This document shows positions 49,772-59,049 of a DNA stretch of 64,000 nucleotides, piece by piece. Source of the stretch: Bacillota bacterium. GTDB lineage: Bacteria; Bacillota; Bacilli; Paenibacillales; NBRC-103111. The stretch lies in the NCBI GenBank assembly GCA_023388055.1, contig JAEWGW010000016.1:310001-374000 (forward strand), in the 5' to 3' direction. The notes under the pieces are model-generated. The model made no database searches, had not been told where the DNA came from, and worked only from the letters and a program-made list of their open reading frames with translations. Position 1 is the first letter of the stretch; each line of letters begins with the position of its first letter. The position numbers and the translations under genes were made by a program.

Positions 49772-50830
49772 ATGGCGGATGCTTCGATCAAAAAAGCCCG
49801 GAATTGGCCGGGAGAAACATCGGTTCACAATAAAAGAGAAATTCAACGCTGGGCCATACTGGCAGGATTAGTGGTTATGCTGGCTGCCGCTATGGCCGGA
49901 AGCCTGCTTTTGGGAGTGGTCCGTTACCGCCTGGATACGGGGTGGTCGGCTGTGTTTTCTTATAATGAAACTGTTATGGAGCAAATGATCATCCGTACCA
50001 CACGCCTTCCCCGGGCCCTGATTGCTGCCGTTGTCGGAAGCAGCTTGGCTGTGTCGGGAGCCATTATGCAAACCTTAACCCGGAATCCCCTGGCTTCGCC
50101 GGGGATTCTGGGGATTAATGCAGGCGCCAGTTTTTTTGTGGTACTGGCTGCCGTTATGTTCTCCGTCAGCTCCATGCCGGTGCTGATGATCATGGGCTTT
50201 TCCGGTGCTGCAGTGGCAGCAGTAATTGTGTTTGCGTTGGGCTCTTTGGGCAGAGGAGGATTATCGCCTATGCGCCTTTTGTTGGCCGGAGCGGCCATCT
50301 CGGCTTTATTCTCATCCTTTACCCAGGGGATTCTGGTGCTGAACAAACAGGGGTTGGGCAGTGTGCTCTTCTGGCTCACCGGAACGATTGCCGGTCGTGA
50401 GCCGGATATGCTCATCCAATGCTGGCCATATCTGGCCTTGGCCCTTGCAGCCTCATGGGCATTGTCCCCGCAGCTGAATGTGCTGATGATGGGGGAGGAG
50501 ACTGCCCAAGGACTGGGACAGCGCACCCTGCTGCTGAAGACGGCACTGGGTGTGGTTGTGCTGGTGCTGGCAGGAGCCAGTGTGTCCATTGCCGGGCCCA
50601 TCGGTTTTATTGGTGTGGTGGTGCCTCATCTGGCCCGTTTCCTGGTAGGGGTGGACCATCGTTGGGTGATCCCCGGCAGCGCCCTGCTGGGTGCATTTCT
50701 TTTGGTCTCCGCTGATTTGGCGGCCCGGTTCATCATGATACCGGAAGAGGTACCCGTTGGGGTGATGACGGCGTTTATCGGCGCGCCATTCTTCATTCAT
50801 GCGGCCAGGAAGGGGATGATGCGCTCATGA
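49772..50830 (+). CDS. FecCD-family iron-siderophore permease 1
   Basis: A 352-residue membrane protein of the BtuC/FecCD family with about nine or ten helices. TRLPRALIAAVVGSSLAVSGAIMQTLTRNPLASPGILGINAGASFFV is the signature start, and GPIGFIGVVVPHLARFLVGVDHRW is the coupling-helix region that meets the ATPase. It overlaps the second permease by four bases (ATGA), forming a heterodimer. Confidence 0.94.
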   Translation: MADASIKKARNWPGETSVHNKREIQRWAILAGLVVMLAAAMAGSLLLGVVRYRLDTGWSAVFSYNETVMEQMIIRTTRLPRALIAAVVGSSLAVSGAIMQTLTRNPLASPGILGINAGASFFVVLAAVMFSVSSMPVLMIMGFSGAAVAAVIVFALGSLGRGGLSPMRLLLAGAAISALFSSFTQGILVLNKQGLGSVLFWLTGTIAGREPDMLIQCWPYLALALAASWALSPQLNVLMMGEETAQGLGQRTLLLKTALGVVVLVLAGASVSIAGPIGFIGVVVPHLARFLVGVDHRWVIPGSALLGAFLLVSADLAARFIMIPEEVPVGVMTAFIGAPFFIHAARKGMMRS

Positions 50831-51870
50831 TCCGTCTTCTTTCCCGAAGTCCTGCGCCGCTTCCGCCCTCCGGAACCGCACAAAACCGGCGTACGCTGGG
50901 GGTTGCGGCAGCACTGCTGGTGCTGGTGTTCCTTGCTGCTGTCATTAGTGTTGGGGCAGGAGATATGTTCATCCGGCCTGACCGGGTGTTGGGAGCCCTC
51001 TTCGGCTATGGCTCCGACGCTCATGTTATGGTGGTGCAGAAGCTCCGGCTGCCCCGGATTCTCACCGGGCTTTTGGCGGGAGCCGCTCTGGCTGGTTCAG
51101 GCGCCATCCTGCAAGGGGTGCTGCGCAATCCCATGGCTTCCCCGGATATTATCGGGGTGACGGGAGGTGCGTCCGTAGCGGCCGTAATGTTTCTGACTTA
51201 TGGGATTGGCATGAGCTCCATTGGATGGCTGCCTGTTTTTGCATTCGCCGGCGGAGTAATGGTTTCGGTGTTGTTATATGTTCTGGCTTGGAAAAACGGC
51301 GCCTCACCTGTACGCCTGATCCTCATCGGCATCGGTATGTCCTCCTTAACCTCGGCGGGGACCACGATGATGATCATCTTTAATCCGCGGAACGATGCGG
51401 CCATGGCCTATGTTTGGATGACGGGCTCCGTATATGCCGCGAATTGGACCAATGTGGCTACCATTCTACCGTGGGTCGCGGTACTGCTGCCCTTAGCCTT
51501 CCTGTATGCCAGACATGTCAATATCAGCCTGTTGGGGGATGAAACGGCCATCAGTGCAGGCAGCCCGGTGGAGAGCAAAAGGCGGGTGCTGCTGCTGATC
51601 AGCGTGGGACTTGCCGCATCCGCTGTTTCGGTGGCAGGCAATCTGGGTTTTGTAGGGCTGCTGGCTCCCCATATGGCAAGGCGTTTAGTGGGCTCCAATT
51701 TTGCCAGACTTCTCCCCGTCTCCGTATTGCTGGGTGCCCTGACGGTGCTGTTCGCGGATGTGGCGGGGAGAACCTTCTTCTTACCGCTGGATGTGCCTGT
51801 TGGCGTATTTACCTCCATGGTGGGGGCGCCTTTCTTCATTTATTTGTTGTACAGAAACCGGAACAGGTAA
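50827..51870 (+). CDS. FecCD-family iron-siderophore permease 2
   Basis: A 347-residue partner permease. LRLPRILTGLLAGAALAGSGAILQGVLRNPMASPDIIGVTGGAS is the family signature, and GNLGFVGLLAPHMARRLVGSN the coupling segment. The start lies in an ATGA overlap. No ATP-binding gene follows, so the importer must borrow one (as YusV does for several importers in B. subtilis). Confidence 0.94.
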   Translation: MIRLLSRSPAPLPPSGTAQNRRTLGVAAALLVLVFLAAVISVGAGDMFIRPDRVLGALFGYGSDAHVMVVQKLRLPRILTGLLAGAALAGSGAILQGVLRNPMASPDIIGVTGGASVAAVMFLTYGIGMSSIGWLPVFAFAGGVMVSVLLYVLAWKNGASPVRLILIGIGMSSLTSAGTTMMIIFNPRNDAAMAYVWMTGSVYAANWTNVATILPWVAVLLPLAFLYARHVNISLLGDETAISAGSPVESKRRVLLLISVGLAASAVSVAGNLGFVGLLAPHMARRLVGSNFARLLPVSVLLGALTVLFADVAGRTFFLPLDVPVGVFTSMVGAPFFIYLLYRNRNR

Positions 51871-51892
51871 TTTTAATTGAGGAGGAGATCGA

Positions 51893-52465
51893 ATGGAGCA
51901 AACGGCGAAACAAACGGCAACCCCTGTTGCGGATACGATCCGGGAGCGGAGAAGTGTCCGGGTGTTTCGAGAGGACCCTGTGCCCCAGGAACTGGTGGAG
52001 CAGCTTCTGGATGTGGCGGTATGGGCACCCAATCATCTGAACCGTCAGCCCTGGCGGTTTATCCTCTTCCAGGGCGAGTCCCGGAAAAGCTTTGCCCAGG
52101 CTATGGTAGAAACCTATTCCGCAGAGGAGCGGGGCAAATACGGGGAGCCCAAACGGCAATATCTGGAGCAGGTTCCGGCTCATCTGATCGTCGTGATGAA
52201 GGAGGATCCGCGGCAAAAGGTTTGGGATGAGGATTACGCGGCTGTCTGCTGTCTGATCCAGAATTTCCAGCTGGCGGCTTGGGAAGTGGGGTTGGGTGTG
52301 GTCTGGAAAACCAATCACTACGGGTATGAGCCCGGGTTCCGTGAAGCTGTAGGTGTGCACCCCGGAGAAAAAATCGCCGGTGTTCTCCATATCGGATACC
52401 CCCGAATCGTGCCGGAGCCAGTAACGCGCAAATCCATAGCCAGTCTTTTGACGATACATTCGTAA
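51893..52465 (+). CDS. Nitroreductase family protein
   Basis: A 190-residue FMN-dependent nitroreductase-fold enzyme. IRERRSVRVFREDPVP and VWAPNHLNRQPWRFILF bind FMN; GLGVVWKTNHY and GVHPGEKIAGVLHIGYP complete the pocket. It starts 22 bases after the permease, behind GAGGAG, so it is part of the siderophore operon. A role in reducing ferric siderophore or releasing iron is possible but unproven. Confidence 0.88.
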   Translation: MEQTAKQTATPVADTIRERRSVRVFREDPVPQELVEQLLDVAVWAPNHLNRQPWRFILFQGESRKSFAQAMVETYSAEERGKYGEPKRQYLEQVPAHLIVVMKEDPRQKVWDEDYAAVCCLIQNFQLAAWEVGLGVVWKTNHYGYEPGFREAVGVHPGEKIAGVLHIGYPRIVPEPVTRKSIASLLTIHS

Positions 52466-52516
52466 ACCAGCCTAATTTTTCTTTCCTCCTGCTAAAGGAA
52501 CGGTTATACTGTTAAG

Positions 52517-52531
52517 TGATAATCATTCTCA
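52517..52531 (+). promoter_or_regulatory. Fur-box-like site before the AraC regulator
   Basis: TGATAATCATTCTCA matches the 7-1-7 Fur motif TGATAATNATTATCA with one mismatch, 22 bases before the start codon. Confidence 0.7.
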
Positions 52532-52553
52532 AAACCTCGCGGGAGGATAGAAA

Positions 52554-54140
52554 ATGACGGCCTGTATACAAACCTCCGGCTCTCCTTTTATGGTTCTGAC
52601 GGGTATATTCAAGCGAAGCTTGAAGCCGTCGGGCGGATTGGCGAGACGGATTCCTTGCCCGATGCTGGTGATGGTCACCGCAGGGGAAGGGCTGTTACGT
52701 CTGGATGGACGGGTGCTGCGGTTAAAGACCGGGCATCTGGTTCACCTTGCACCTTCCATGCGGGCAGAGCTGTATCCCCAGGAAGGGAATATGGAATACA
52801 CTGTGCTATTGTACCGGACTTGGTTGTTGGGGCGAAAAGGCAAACACTGGACAAGCAGTTGGGCCGCTGGGGCTGCTGCCGATTTGCCTCAGGGGCTTAT
52901 CCGTCTGGCAGATTTTGCTTCCGTACTGGAGCGGCTGGCTCTGCTTGATGCGGCAGAACGTACGGGCAGGCAGCAGGTGCAGCAGCTTTTTTCGTCTTTT
53001 CTTCAGACGATATCTCAGGAGATGCTGGCAGAGGCGGCCAAAGCCTCAGGTGAAGGCATTCTGGATGGGAGTATCGCGTATATGCACCGCCATTACCGGG
53101 AAAAAATCCGTCTGCAGACCCTGGCTGAGCTGGCCGGTTTAACACCTACCTCATATTCGCGGAGCTTCAAAAAAGCCATGGGCGTCACGCCGGTAGATTA
53201 TCTAAACGGCATCCGCATCCATCAGTCCAAGCTGCTGCTTAATCAACCGGATGCCACTGTTAGCGGGGCTGCTCAATCCGCCGGTTTTGGCAATGAATTT
53301 TATTTCAGCCGTGTGTTCAAACGGGAAACCGGGATTTCACCGGCGATGTTTATGAAACGGAAGCAGCTGCGGATTGCAGTGGCCTGCTGTATGCGCTACG
53401 AGGATTGCCTCCGCTCCATAGGGGTGGAGCCGGTTTCCGCCATGAACGGGCTTGTGCATATCCGGCTGCCCGGACAGGAGGAAACCTTAGCCGAGTTTCA
53501 GCATCGGCAGTTGGAGGCGATCCGGCATGCCAGGCCGGACGTGATTTTGGCGGATGTCCGCCATCAGCGCTTCAGCGCGGATCTCCAGCAGATCGCGCCT
53601 ACTGTGATGCTGGAATTTTCCACGGATTGGCGCAAGGTGCACTACCAATTGGCCGGGCTGGTGGGCCGGGAAGAGGAAGCGAAAGCGAGCATACAATTGA
53701 TTGAACAGCGTATTGCAATGGCGCGGAGGCTGCTTGCGGCGGAAAGCGCCGGCCGGAGCTTCAGCTACCTCCGTTTGTACGGTGTGAAAATCAGAGTACA
53801 GGGGATGACCGGCCATCCCCTAAATGCGCTTCTGTACCAGGAACTAGGTCTTGCACCGAGCAGCAGTGTGCCGCTGCGTGAGGCCTATTATGAATACGGA
53901 TGGGACGAGCTGGCTCACTCCGGGGTGGAGGATATGTTTCTTTACGATGATCCTGACCGTTCGCCGGATGAAGCCGTTTTGTTCGCTAGGCTGCAGGCTG
54001 CCTCGACGGAGAGGGAGAGTGAGGGACACCGCCTGTTTACCTCCTCCAACTGGATCGGAAAAAGCTGGTCGCCCTTAGGTCAGCGGCAAATTATTGACGA
54101 ACTTCTGGGGCTGGAGCTAAGCTGCAGCTTAAAAAGCTGA
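52554..54140 (+). CDS. AraC-family regulator with siderophore-binding domain (Btr-like)
   Basis: A 528-residue fusion. An N-terminal cupin-like part (about 1-110) is followed by two AraC HTH motifs (about 165-265: LQTLAELAGLTPTSYSRSFKKAMG, then AAQSAGFGNEFYFSRVFKRETGISP). The C-terminal 270 residues form a class III periplasmic-binding domain (RIAVACCMRYEDCLRSIGVEPV, then RPDVILADVRHQRFSADLQQIAPTVML). This is the layout of B. subtilis Btr, a cytosolic sensor of bacillibactin. It probably activates the importer operon upstream when the ferric siderophore enters. A Fur-box-like site precedes it. Confidence 0.9.
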   Translation: MTACIQTSGSPFMVLTGIFKRSLKPSGGLARRIPCPMLVMVTAGEGLLRLDGRVLRLKTGHLVHLAPSMRAELYPQEGNMEYTVLLYRTWLLGRKGKHWTSSWAAGAAADLPQGLIRLADFASVLERLALLDAAERTGRQQVQQLFSSFLQTISQEMLAEAAKASGEGILDGSIAYMHRHYREKIRLQTLAELAGLTPTSYSRSFKKAMGVTPVDYLNGIRIHQSKLLLNQPDATVSGAAQSAGFGNEFYFSRVFKRETGISPAMFMKRKQLRIAVACCMRYEDCLRSIGVEPVSAMNGLVHIRLPGQEETLAEFQHRQLEAIRHARPDVILADVRHQRFSADLQQIAPTVMLEFSTDWRKVHYQLAGLVGREEEAKASIQLIEQRIAMARRLLAAESAGRSFSYLRLYGVKIRVQGMTGHPLNALLYQELGLAPSSSVPLREAYYEYGWDELAHSGVEDMFLYDDPDRSPDEAVLFARLQAASTERESEGHRLFTSSNWIGKSWSPLGQRQIIDELLGLELSCSLKS

Positions 54141-54178
54141 TTGAACCAGGTGCCCGGTTTTCTCGTCAAAACCGATGG

Positions 54179-54206
54179 AAGGCTTGCCGAATAGGCAGGC
54201 TTTTTG
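54179..54206 (+). terminator. Terminator after the AraC regulator
   Basis: GGCTTGCC pairs with GGCAGGC(T) across a short loop, with a T-run after. Confidence 0.65.
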
Positions 54207-54280
54207 TTTTGTCTTTATTTTCGTTCTGCTTTTGACGATAATGATAAGGAGAAGTTTAACAAAAGTGAGGTGGACGTGAT

Positions 54281-55141
54281 TTGAACAGCAAGCGGAAAAA
54301 GGTAGCTTTTCTCGCATTTCTGCTTACGGGCGCTTTTGCGGCAGGGGCTGCGGCATCCAACGGAATCGAGCGGGTGGACGCGTTTCTCCGTCCGGATTTT
54401 AAGCTGATTGTAGACGGCAAAACCGCACAGCTGAACAACCCGATTCTGGTTTATAACGATACCAGCTATTTGCCGATTAGAGAAATCAGCGGTTTGTTAG
54501 GGGCTGATGTGAATTGGAATAATTCTTCTAATACAGCCTACGTGAATTCTCGTTTTGATGGACAGCCTTCTGCACCAGTGGATAATGGCGAATACAAGGA
54601 AATTGAGATGAAGAATCCCAATCCTATGTTTTTCAAATATTTGGGTAGAGATTATGGAGTTATGACCTTCTATGGGGACACAAACATTTACTACCGGGTT
54701 ACAGATCTAAACCGAATGGGTATTAATACCGCAGGAGTATTGAAGTATCGCGACACCAATACTCATGATTTGTATATCACAGAGGAAGATGTACAAAAGC
54801 TTTGGAAAGAAACACCGGAACCCCAATGGAATACGGGAGTAATTATGTCCGGCATCTATGACGCGAAACTAAAAGAATATTTCCAAGCTATGGTTAATGA
54901 TGTTAAGGCACTACTTCCATACAACATCAATACATATAAGTATCTTTATCCTTTTACCACAGTCTTTTTTATAGACGCAATTGATGATCACCCCGAATTT
55001 TACTCCATGTATTATCGAAATGATCAGGGTGGAACAGGTGTTATTATGGTTCAAGTTCAAAAAGATAATGGACAATTTATCCGCCGATCCTACTCTTACG
55101 TTGAACTCGAATATATGCATAAGTTCTTTAATAAAGAATGA
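54281..55141 (+). CDS. Secreted stalk-domain (copper amine oxidase N-like) protein, AT-rich
   Basis: A 286-residue exported protein. The signal peptide (KRKKVAFLAFLLTGAFAAGAAAS) is followed by a stalk-type domain, KLIVDGKTAQLNNPILVYNDTSYLPIREISGLLGADVNW, common in secreted Paenibacillus proteins. From about residue 105 on, the sequence is unrecognised, and its DNA drops to roughly 37-40% GC against mid-50s around it. The start is TTG with GTGAGGTGG before it. The C-terminal part may be acquired or fast-evolving. Confidence 0.78.
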   Translation: MNSKRKKVAFLAFLLTGAFAAGAAASNGIERVDAFLRPDFKLIVDGKTAQLNNPILVYNDTSYLPIREISGLLGADVNWNNSSNTAYVNSRFDGQPSAPVDNGEYKEIEMKNPNPMFFKYLGRDYGVMTFYGDTNIYYRVTDLNRMGINTAGVLKYRDTNTHDLYITEEDVQKLWKETPEPQWNTGVIMSGIYDAKLKEYFQAMVNDVKALLPYNINTYKYLYPFTTVFFIDAIDDHPEFYSMYYRNDQGGTGVIMVQVQKDNGQFIRRSYSYVELEYMHKFFNKE

Positions 55142-55145
55142 GCTG

Positions 55146-55179
55146 AAAAAATAGCCACCTTTACAACGGTGGTTTTTTC
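55146..55179 (+). terminator. Terminator after the stalk-domain gene
   Basis: GCCACC pairs with GGTGGT across an eight-base loop, with six T. Confidence 0.8.
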
Positions 55180-55309
55180 ATCCTATGTTTATCTTCCGAA
55201 TTTAAATGTTAGAGTACCGCGGCTGTCGGGTATTATATCCACTCCACCGCACGGACTCCAAAAATGATATAATGCCTCTTTTGAACCAAGTAAGGAAAGG
55301 ACCATCTCC

Positions 55310-56155
55310 ATGAGCCAATTCGAACAAATCAGCGAGCACATTTGGATCATGCATGCAGAGCATGAGACGGACCGGCCCATTCTTGCTGCCGTCGTCGGGG
55401 AAAGGCGGACCCTGCTGATGGACGCCGGAGCTTCGCCTGCCCATGCCGCCCAATTCCGGCAGGAGCTGATCAACCGGAGCTTGCGCCTGCCGGATATTGC
55501 GATGCTGACCCACTGGCATTGGGATCATAGCTTCGGGCTGTCCGCGTGGAATATACCCGCTATCGGCGTGAGGGAGACGGCTGAATACTTGGGCCGACTG
55601 AAGGGACTGGACTGGTCGGATGAAACCCTCAACGATCTGGTCCGGCGGCAGATTATTAATGAAAGCAGCGCCTCGCATATCCGATTGGAGTACGGGGCTG
55701 AACGAAGGATTGAGATTCGGGAGCCGGATATTCTCTTTGAAAAGAAGCTGGAGCTGAACCTGGGCGGGGTGAGCTGTGAAATCCATCATGTAGGCGGGGA
55801 CCATGCCGGGGACTCCTGCTATCTGTATGTCCGGGAGGATAAAACCTTGTTCCTGGGGGATGCTCTGGGACCCTCCGTTTATGGAGGCCTACGGAGGTAT
55901 ACCAGCGGCGAGTTTCTAAGATTGACCGATGCAGCCTTCCATTTTGACGCTCATCTATATGTAGAATCGCATTCCAACCCCGTAGGAAAAGCGGAGTTCC
56001 ATCAGGATGTCGATCGGTATGTAGAGCTGGCCCGTTTGGTAGGGGTATACGGCAAGGACCAGTCCAAAATTGCAGCTGGTTTGAAGCGTTTCCTGCAGGT
56101 GCAGGAGCTTCCCCAAGAATTTGTTAATGCAATGGAATGGTTTTTGACGGACTAG
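55310..56155 (+). CDS. MBL-fold metallohydrolase
   Basis: A 281-residue metallo-beta-lactamase-fold protein. THWHWDHSFGL is the HxHxDH dinuclear metal motif (with W between), and HHVGGDHAGDSCYLY and FLGDALG supply the later His and Asp ligands. No signal peptide. Substrate unknown. GGAAAGG precedes the ATG. A lone copy of the 12-base end of the inverted-repeat element overlaps the space just after its stop. Confidence 0.88.
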   Translation: MSQFEQISEHIWIMHAEHETDRPILAAVVGERRTLLMDAGASPAHAAQFRQELINRSLRLPDIAMLTHWHWDHSFGLSAWNIPAIGVRETAEYLGRLKGLDWSDETLNDLVRRQIINESSASHIRLEYGAERRIEIREPDILFEKKLELNLGGVSCEIHHVGGDHAGDSCYLYVREDKTLFLGDALGPSVYGGLRRYTSGEFLRLTDAAFHFDAHLYVESHSNPVGKAEFHQDVDRYVELARLVGVYGKDQSKIAAGLKRFLQVQELPQEFVNAMEWFLTD

Positions 56156-56158
56156 GAG

Positions 56159-56170
56159 CTGTCTTCAAAC
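56159..56170. repeat. Single end of the 12-base inverted repeat
   Basis: CTGTCTTCAAAC is identical to the left end of the element at 44251-44407, squeezed between the MBL stop and the CbiO stop. No partner end is seen nearby. Confidence 0.5.
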
Positions 56171-56171
56171 C

Positions 56172-57014
56172 CTAATGGGCGGCTTGTTCGATATAAACGG
56201 TAAGCTCATCAACCGACCGGGGGAGGGGCAGACATCCGTCCAGCATCCCTCGGGAAATTAGGGTTTGGAACAGCTTCAGAACAGCGGGCTGCTTCAGGTT
56301 CACCTCCCGCAATCGCTCTACATCCGCGAACACAGCCGCCGGGGCAGCCTTCACCAGCACCTTCCCCTCATGGAACAGGGCCACCTGATCCGCCCAGGCG
56401 AAGGCCCTATCCACATCATGGGTAGACAGGATGACGGTTATTCCTTTTGCGCTCAGTCCATCGATAATCTTCTCCACCAGCTCCGCATGTTTAGGGTCGA
56501 GAGCAGCTGCAGGTTCGTCCAACATCACCACATCCGGCTCCATAACCAGAATATCGGCGATGGAGACTCTTTTTTTCTGACCTCCGCTTAAAAAATGAAC
56601 CGGCTTATCCTGAAACGGGGTAATCCCCATTTCCTTAATAATCCCTTCCACCCGCAGTCTCACTTCCTGCTCTGCAAGTCCCAGGTTCATCGGCCCGAAG
56701 GAGATTTCTCCGTACACGTCTGCGCTGAATAATTGATGGTCAGGGTCCTGGAACACAATCCCCACTCTTCGCCGCAGAGCCAGCAGCCCCTTGGCCGTGT
56801 AGCGTACCGGCTCTCCTTCCAGATAGACGGTGCCCTCGCTTGGCTGATGCACCCCGTTGAGGCAGAGGAAGAAGGTGGATTTCCCCGAGCCGTTAGCGCC
56901 CATAACCGCCAGCTTTTCCCCGCGTTGAATCTGCAGATTCACTCCATTAAGCGCACAGGTGCCATCCGGATACCTATAATGAAGATTTATTGCTTCTAAT
57001 ATAGGTGTGTCCAT
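56172..57014 (-). CDS. cbiO: CbiO, cobalt ECF transporter ATPase
   Basis: A 280-residue ABC ATPase that powers Co2+ uptake with CbiMNQ. GANGSGKSTFF is the Walker A, the Q-loop is IVFQDPDHQLFSADV, LSGGQKKRVSIA the signature, and VVMLDEPAAALDP the Walker B. ATG 57014 has GGAGGG and AAGGTGA before it; an upstream in-frame ATG reads into cbiQ. The operon order is cbiM-N-Q-O, read leftwards. Confidence 0.93.
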   Translation of the reverse strand: MDTPILEAINLHYRYPDGTCALNGVNLQIQRGEKLAVMGANGSGKSTFFLCLNGVHQPSEGTVYLEGEPVRYTAKGLLALRRRVGIVFQDPDHQLFSADVYGEISFGPMNLGLAEQEVRLRVEGIIKEMGITPFQDKPVHFLSGGQKKRVSIADILVMEPDVVMLDEPAAALDPKHAELVEKIIDGLSAKGITVILSTHDVDRAFAWADQVALFHEGKVLVKAAPAAVFADVERLREVNLKQPAVLKLFQTLISRGMLDGCLPLPRSVDELTVYIEQAAH

Positions 57015-57016
57015 GT

Positions 57017-57802
57017 TCACCTTATCCCTCCATACAAACTGCATATTATCGCTAATCCGGTGAAAAAGAAAAAGAACAGAAAAACCCATACTTTTTCCCG
57101 TATCGTCGCGGGGCGGCTTCTCCCCAGAACCTGAATCTGTCCGCTATAGCCCCTGGCTTCCATGGCATCATAGAGCGTTGAGGCTTTGCTTAACGCCCGC
57201 TGCAGCAGAATAGCTGACATCAGCCCGATGCTCCGAAGAGACGTCCGGAAGTCCTTATTGCCCAGACGGCATTGCTGCGCCCGCTGAATGGAGGAGGCCA
57301 GCTCCAGCAGGACAAACACAAACCGGTACATCAGAAACATCAGCTCAATCACAAGGGCAGGGCAGCGGATATAACGGAGAACCGCCACAATATCTGCCAA
57401 GGGAGTAGTCAATGTGAGAAAGTACAGACAGGAGACGGCAGACAGTGATGTGGCTGCGAGCCTGAAGCCGTACAGAAGGGAGGGAGCATCTGTAACCAGA
57501 TAACGGGAGCCTAGCTTAAGGGAAAGAATAGATGATGGAACCTCAGACAAGTGTAATATAATGGAAATAGTGCTAATAAGGAGAAAACCTAGTGGAAGAA
57601 GCAGGAGCCGTGAATAACGCCGAAAGGGCGTCCCCCCGATCTTAACGGTGAGACAGCCCATCACTGCTGTGATACATAACGACACAATAAAGGAACGTGC
57701 TGCTACACACAGTACAAGCGCTCCCGCTGCAAAAGCCGCTTTCAGGCCGGGGCTTGTATGCCGCAGCCGGGAGGAGTAAGCTAGCTTATCAATGAGAATC
57801 AT
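57017..57802 (-). CDS. cbiQ: CbiQ, cobalt ECF transporter transmembrane protein
   Basis: A 261-residue integral membrane protein of the ECF T-component family. About five helices and the coupling segment ALSKASTLYDAMEARGYSGQ, whose ARG motif contacts the ATPase, are visible. It overlaps cbiN by four bases and is two bases from cbiO. Confidence 0.92.
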   Translation of the reverse strand: MILIDKLAYSSRLRHTSPGLKAAFAAGALVLCVAARSFIVSLCITAVMGCLTVKIGGTPFRRYSRLLLLPLGFLLISTISIILHLSEVPSSILSLKLGSRYLVTDAPSLLYGFRLAATSLSAVSCLYFLTLTTPLADIVAVLRYIRCPALVIELMFLMYRFVFVLLELASSIQRAQQCRLGNKDFRTSLRSIGLMSAILLQRALSKASTLYDAMEARGYSGQIQVLGRSRPATIREKVWVFLFFFFFTGLAIICSLYGGIR

Positions 57803-58104
57803 ACATGCCCTTCTGGAGCGGGTTTATATTTTTTGCGGGAAACCAGATAACCGAAGCCAAAACCGATCACACCTGCACCCATGGCTGCCTGCAAGGAAAA
57901 TAAAAGGCTTTCAGTTTCCCCTCCGGGAGGTTCAATCAGGCTTTGGGCCCAAGGCTCATATTCAGGAGCCAGTTCTGCTATTGCCTCCTCCGCCTTGCCG
58001 TCAGCTCCGCTGAATTCTGAATCTTTTATGATCAAGAGAGGAATTGCTGCAATCACAACCGCCGTTACGAAAAGAACGACTACTGTTTTGAATGTCCGAC
58101 TCAT
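57799..58104 (-). CDS. cbiN: CbiN, cobalt transporter small subunit
   Basis: A 101-residue protein with two membrane helices (about 6-26 and 68-86) around an acidic outer loop (EFSGADGKAEEAIAELAPEYEPW). This matches CbiN, which helps load Co2+ onto CbiM. It starts two bases after cbiM ends. Confidence 0.92.
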   Translation of the reverse strand: MSRTFKTVVVLFVTAVVIAAIPLLIIKDSEFSGADGKAEEAIAELAPEYEPWAQSLIEPPGGETESLLFSLQAAMGAGVIGFGFGYLVSRKKYKPAPEGHV

Positions 58105-58106
58105 GC

Positions 58107-58847
58107 TTATGCCTCCTTGTAATAACGCAGCTCGCTCAACTCAGGCTTTGCGTAGCTTTCCAGGCCGATTACGACGATCACTGTGAAAATCCCCTCCACA
58201 ATGGCCAGCGGAATCTGGGTGATGGCGAAAATCCCCGCGAACTTCACAAATGCCTCCATGATGCTGCCGTTATGATGGGCCAAAGCCAGCTGAAGGCTGG
58301 TTACGATGTAGGTGAACAGGTTGCCCAAGGAAGCTGCAAGGAAGATGGCCGGTTTTTTGTTAAGCTTCAGCTTCAGGGAAAGCTTGTAGATGCCGTAGGA
58401 AACAAAAGGTCCGGCAATAGCCATAGAAAAGGTGTTGGCACCTAAGGTAGTAAGCCCGCCGTGGGCAAGCAATATCGCTTGGAACAGCAGCACAATAATG
58501 CCCAATATACTCATCACACTAGGGCCGAACAGAATGGCGCCGAGTCCTGTGCCGGTTGGGTGGGAGCTGCTGCCGGTAACCGAGGGGATTTTCAGGGCGG
58601 ACAAAACGAAGGCATAGGCGCCCACCATGGCCAAAATCAGCAATGTTTTCCGGTTACGCTCGACAATTCTGCGTATGGAGATAACCCCTGCGGCAAGAAA
58701 AGGAATACACAATGCACCCCAGGCAATACAGGCGCCTAAAGGCAGATACCCTTCCATAATGTGCATGGCATTGGCAGCCGGCATCACCCCGAACAGCATA
58801 GCTATGGCTGCTGCTGCAGCAATCCAACGCTTTTGGACAGTTGACAT
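58107..58847 (-). CDS. cbiM: CbiM, cobalt-binding S component
   Basis: A 246-residue membrane protein. A cleavable-type leader (STVQKRWIAAAAAIAMLFGVMPAANA) precedes MHIMEGYLP, whose Met and His bind Co2+ in the mature N-terminus. FGPSVMSILGIIVLLFQAILLAHGGLTTLGANTFSMAIAGP is the family core. The ATG at 58847 has GGGGG before it. It lies just after a cobalamin riboswitch and terminator, so cobalt uptake shuts off when B12 is plentiful. Confidence 0.95.
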   Translation of the reverse strand: MSTVQKRWIAAAAAIAMLFGVMPAANAMHIMEGYLPLGACIAWGALCIPFLAAGVISIRRIVERNRKTLLILAMVGAYAFVLSALKIPSVTGSSSHPTGTGLGAILFGPSVMSILGIIVLLFQAILLAHGGLTTLGANTFSMAIAGPFVSYGIYKLSLKLKLNKKPAIFLAASLGNLFTYIVTSLQLALAHHNGSIMEAFVKFAGIFAITQIPLAIVEGIFTVIVVIGLESYAKPELSELRYYKEA

Positions 58848-58879
58848 GGTTTTACCCCCAGAAAGTTTTTCGCAAAATG

Positions 58880-58901
58880 AAAAAACCGCCTCTGCGGGCG
58901 G
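58880..58901 (-). terminator. Expression-platform terminator of the cobalamin riboswitch
   Basis: CCGCC pairs with GGCGG over a six-base loop and is followed by six T on the minus strand, directly before cbiM. Confidence 0.75.
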
Positions 58902-59049
58902 CAGGGCGGCTTGGAAAGCCAACGGGCATAAATCCGGACCAAGCCATCGGGATAACACGTGGCTTCGAAAGGGCTGTACGCAAAAAATGCGCAAAACCAC
59001 TGCCGGAATACTGCACGTTCTGTCGCTCGCAGAACTCTTCTGTGCTTCA

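Noticed and set aside
54233..54247. Fur-box-like GACGATAATGATAAG before the stalk-protein gene
   Set aside because: Only one half matches; the ATTATC arm is absent.
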